From NCBI GenBank assembly GCA_903916195.1, contig CAIWVP010000054.1, positions 1-50,335 of the forward strand: DNA of 50,335 bases, written 5' to 3'. This document shows, piece by piece, positions 48,901 through 50,335 of the stretch. Origin of the DNA: an uncultured Verrucomicrobiota bacterium. Its GTDB lineage: Bacteria; Verrucomicrobiota; Verrucomicrobiia; Limisphaerales; UBA9464. A program made the position numbers and the translations under genes. Within the stretch, counting starts at the first letter, position 1; the number at the start of each line of letters is the position of its first letter. The notes under the pieces were generated by a model. That model did not search any database. It saw nothing but the letters and a program-made list of their open reading frames with translations, and was not told the DNA's origin.

Positions 48901-50024
48901 GGCCACTTCCAGACGAACCGGCCCGCGAGCCGGTGGTAGCGGACCAGCAGCGTGGGCGACACGACCTCGCAGGCGTACTCGTGGTCGCACCAGCCGGAGA
49001 CGTCATCGATGAAGACGCCGAGCGCGTCGCCGGACTTCTCGTTCCAAAAATTCGCCCACGTCCCGGTCCGGAAGTTCCCCGGCGCGCGCTCGTAGATGCC
49101 GAGCGAGAACGGCAACTGCCCCGCAGGGAGCGGCACCTTCTCGAGTTTCCATCGCTCGTCGATGCCTTCCCACGGGTACTCCTCGTAGGGGCGGACCTCG
49201 TCGGAGAGCGGGAACGGATGGTTCGGCGCCTGCCGGTGCGTCACGCCGAGATCCGTCCAATCCATCAGGACTTCGCCGCGGACGCCGATGGGCAGGCCCT
49301 CCATGTCCTCCTGGAAACGGATGAACTCCGACCCGGCCTCGCACCGGACGCAGGCGACATAGCGGGCCCCTTTCGCGGACTCGTAGGCCAGTTCATACGC
49401 GATCGACAGCGGACCCGACTCCACCCGACGGGCCACGATGCGGAGGATCCGGTCCCCGTCGATCCGGAGCGTGGACGTACCCCGCCAAGGCCCGCCGCGC
49501 GACATCTGCAGGACGGGCCCCGGAGCGTCGCCGCGGACCTTGCGGCTGGCCGGGATCCGCACCCGCACCGCGCCGGAATCGAGGACGATGGTATCGCCAT
49601 CGCGATGCTCCTTCACCTGCGGCGCATGGCGGACCGGCGTGGCGGCCGCCGAAAGGATGAATTCCCTGCGACCTCCGCTCGGCAGGTCGGAAAAGAACTT
49701 CAGCGTCGCCCGATGGCTGCCATCCGCCGCCCGCGTGTCGCCGGAGAACTGGAACGGCACCGCTTCACCGGTCTCCGCGCTCCGCAGGTCCCATCGGCTT
49801 GGATCGATCGCCTCGTCGGACTCGATGGGATATCGGAGCAACGTGCGCGGCCACCAGTAGAAGGGATGCTCCAGCACGTCCTCCAACCCGAAGCGCGACG
49901 GCTTGGATCGATCGAGCCTGACAGCGCAGGGCTTCGCAGGAAGAGACCCGGACGCCCTCAGCGCCGGCGTCGACAACGTGCCCGCGAGGGCGGCGAGACT
50001 GATGCAGAATTCCCGGCGGTCCAT
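45963..50024 (-). CDS. large secreted protein, heparinase-like beta-sandwich with C-terminal fibronectin III domains
   Basis: 1353 residues. MDRREFCISLAALAGTLSTPAL is a Tat-type signal. Residues ~60-430 are beta-rich (FQFSGDTRAADGSHRATLKFF), ~430-760 alpha-helical, and a sandwich follows at ~770-1000 with VLRAAVGTRDELSVHLQQID, a pattern close to heparinase II/III-type lyase C-domains. Two fibronectin III-like domains lie at ~1128-1210 and ~1213-1308 (PAAPDGLRVALSEGAAALSW, YWVTALNGNG). It is probably a polysaccharide lyase or related glycan-active protein, but no lyase family is certain. The ATG at 50024 is preferred because it opens the Tat signal. Confidence 0.72.
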   Translation of the reverse strand: MDRREFCISLAALAGTLSTPALRASGSLPAKPCAVRLDRSKPSRFGLEDVLEHPFYWWPRTLLRYPIESDEAIDPSRWDLRSAETGEAVPFQFSGDTRAADGSHRATLKFFSDLPSGGRREFILSAAATPVRHAPQVKEHRDGDTIVLDSGAVRVRIPASRKVRGDAPGPVLQMSRGGPWRGTSTLRIDGDRILRIVARRVESGPLSIAYELAYESAKGARYVACVRCEAGSEFIRFQEDMEGLPIGVRGEVLMDWTDLGVTHRQAPNHPFPLSDEVRPYEEYPWEGIDERWKLEKVPLPAGQLPFSLGIYERAPGNFRTGTWANFWNEKSGDALGVFIDDVSGWCDHEYACEVVSPTLLVRYHRLAGRFVWKWPLARGRRSTCLAFYDHDLDKQAMARLERDFQKVPHEGATYAVPLTFTSHALFLQNRHGSLDLDRVKDWVLTYPKEAPQAGPMLEVGRSQDPAELERRVMTSAYACTLAVSGTRQMAGHGPIPGRSIVNFSPVPSRQIPGWVDGFNLAVGDLTDRQRRRLTAMFLLLAHVHAGDEFMPVVGMLAGHPNFLADVKSVPPSMACLFPAHPMAATWADHWEKCMELNTRFHTRPPVKAWDALGGRWTENLGTYVWAFLGPTLRTSFLLKQRDGHERLASPQVARLADWLVSVLSAPFDGESPEGYGNLKAVDQGREWGVVPPGGGPARVHPPQGAHSEQRIPPRELWHLGQCLRRYAPLAAEHAMWAARPTSNDMEGAPDRRGPWDVIYRLPENRGTDPHLRSAKHTGHGVVLRAAVGTRDELSVHLQQIDSGPNYRWGRAGEGGCGILYFYAGGRSYSYTAPEDVGDRDDEDTEFCTNFGVYKSGRFHSIGMNVLSRPLYDLGTAQFAEIVPRTGPGSYSAPEFLGRSVLLAGHEYFVLYDSVAHQALTHRLTWFVRKGDKLPELQLLRGAVGNRETQRTELSTASSTGMWFDGLGDSLAVVSHRKDVRAEVAPFGCRVHLPGAEDLVFRDSEPVHFDAEGCVFDGTAGLVRKTAGAVRFALFHGTRIGVPGFIVTTEDTDLGFSGIIVPGDAPSGEYFAPKASSVRILAPGLPEKGVFYVDGEARTARRASGVLMVDLPAGRHHWELTGSLPVPCAPVIVRTEDVAGGGRVVIGPVASATRYRLGLSRDGGASWTEVLTGTIDQLSVTDLQDGEKVHVRVTALNDEHASEPGPGYPLYVSKEAPAAPDGLRVALSEGAAALSWGEILGASGYRLYVRHRSEKGATLLYQGTERSYLDRRAGIRGPASVPSSTPVVGEPPLVEYWVTALNGNGESPRSRVADTDPASWRNWDPTPGERFRRVTRFEQGSQPSPGEEPRYYPD

Positions 50025-50140
50025 GCGGTTTCTTTGGGGTGTGGAACGAGACTTGGAAGCACCGCACGGAGACGGTTCTTCGGTGCGGCCCCGGCTGAGT
50101 GCTTGAGGAAACAAGTCCGGTCAATCCCGCCGTGAGCCCC

Positions 50141-50335
50141 GGGCGCGATCCGAAGGGGCGGTCCGTCGAGGTGGTATGAGGGAAGATCCCGGTAGGCGTG
50201 CCTGAGGAGGTCGGCGGCTACTTCCTACCCATGGAAGTCGCTGGCAGGACAGATGGGGCCGCGCGGCAGCGCGGACCCTACCCACGATGGTAGGGACGGG
50301 CTGCTGCCCGTCCGTGGATTCTTCCCGCGTCGTCG
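50141..50335. repeat. 195-bp multi-hairpin repeat, copy B (inverted, cut by the window end)
   Basis: Reverse-complement copy of 43793-43990, about 94% identical by eye, running to the last base of the window so its full length is unknown. The two copies flank lysA, the FtsB-like gene and the large secreted protein. The remaining gap (50025-50140) shows no other feature. Confidence 0.92.

Noticed and set aside
47214-50135. A 973-codon + strand frame opposite the large secreted protein gene
   Set aside because: Composition is Arg/His/Val-rich with no domain, while the opposite strand encodes a Tat signal and fibronectin III domains.

Overview
The window is about 50 kb of chromosome from a high-GC, Gram-negative bacterium. 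It is most likely a member of the PVC group and probably Verrucomicrobiota. The reasons are a DUF1553/DUF1501 pair, several Tat- or Sec-secreted proteins, an LpxR-type outer-membrane lipid A deacylase, tandem HGSNAT-like (DUF5009) acyltransferases, weak or absent Shine-Dalgarno sites, and a rich set of intergenic hairpin repeats. The phylum call is inference from gene content; there is no rRNA gene here.

Layout. 1-4890 (+): secreted planctomycete-type proteins (DUF1553 end, DUF1501, an NGNTL-repeat beta-propeller, and a carbohydrate esterase fused to a zinc metallopeptidase). 4924-7349 (-): apt, gluQ and an RmlD-like reductase. 7481-9739 (+): CehA/McbA metallohydrolase. 9773-18737 (-): egtD-like methyltransferase, rdgB, a primary-type sigma factor, an orphan ABC ATPase, two acyltransferase paralogues, a HAD hydrolase and a Gfo/Idh/MocA dehydrogenase. 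19024-26630: thiS, trpF, an orphan sugar-binding protein, an aldo/keto reductase, LpxR, an OmpA-like protein and a two-gene secreted unit ending in a PQQ-type propeller. 26834-29506: a glycosidase fused to a family 2 glycosyltransferase. 29579-34083: EVE protein, SpoU methyltransferase, cysS, a ClpX-type ATPase and tRNA-His. 34185-35318: DapA-family protein and tRNA-Ala. 35450-41328: a complete livKHMGF branched-chain amino acid ABC operon. 41571-50024: Hsp20, an alkaline-phosphatase-fold protein, lysA, an FtsB/DivIC-like protein and a 1353-residue secreted protein with fibronectin III domains.

The most unusual feature is in the liv operon. Two unrelated copies of the four-helix-bundle (23S rRNA intervening-sequence, S23) protein family sit at two gene junctions, livH/livM and livG/livF. 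Each is enclosed by inverted arrays of a 7-bp tandem repeat: GATGCTG units for the first, GCAAAAG units for the second. Each left arm is four units plus 3-4 nt, giving 31-32 bp inverted repeats. The left arm starts 1-5 nt after the upstream stop codon and the right arm ends 1-5 nt before the downstream start codon. If the arms pair in RNA, the S23 gene is looped out and the stop and start of the liv genes are brought together, much as S23-encoding intervening sequences sit in 23S rRNA. The first element also holds a nested, directly repeated segment with an antitoxin-like ORF. Solo heptad arrays occur elsewhere (7393-7420, 11573-11593), so the arrays may be footprints of a wider element family.

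Other intergenic DNA carries dispersed repeats: a 195-bp multi-hairpin element in inverted copies at 43793 and 50141, a 24-bp motif clustered at 18817-18981 and again at 43705, and hairpins sharing a CTGG[C/A]AG core.
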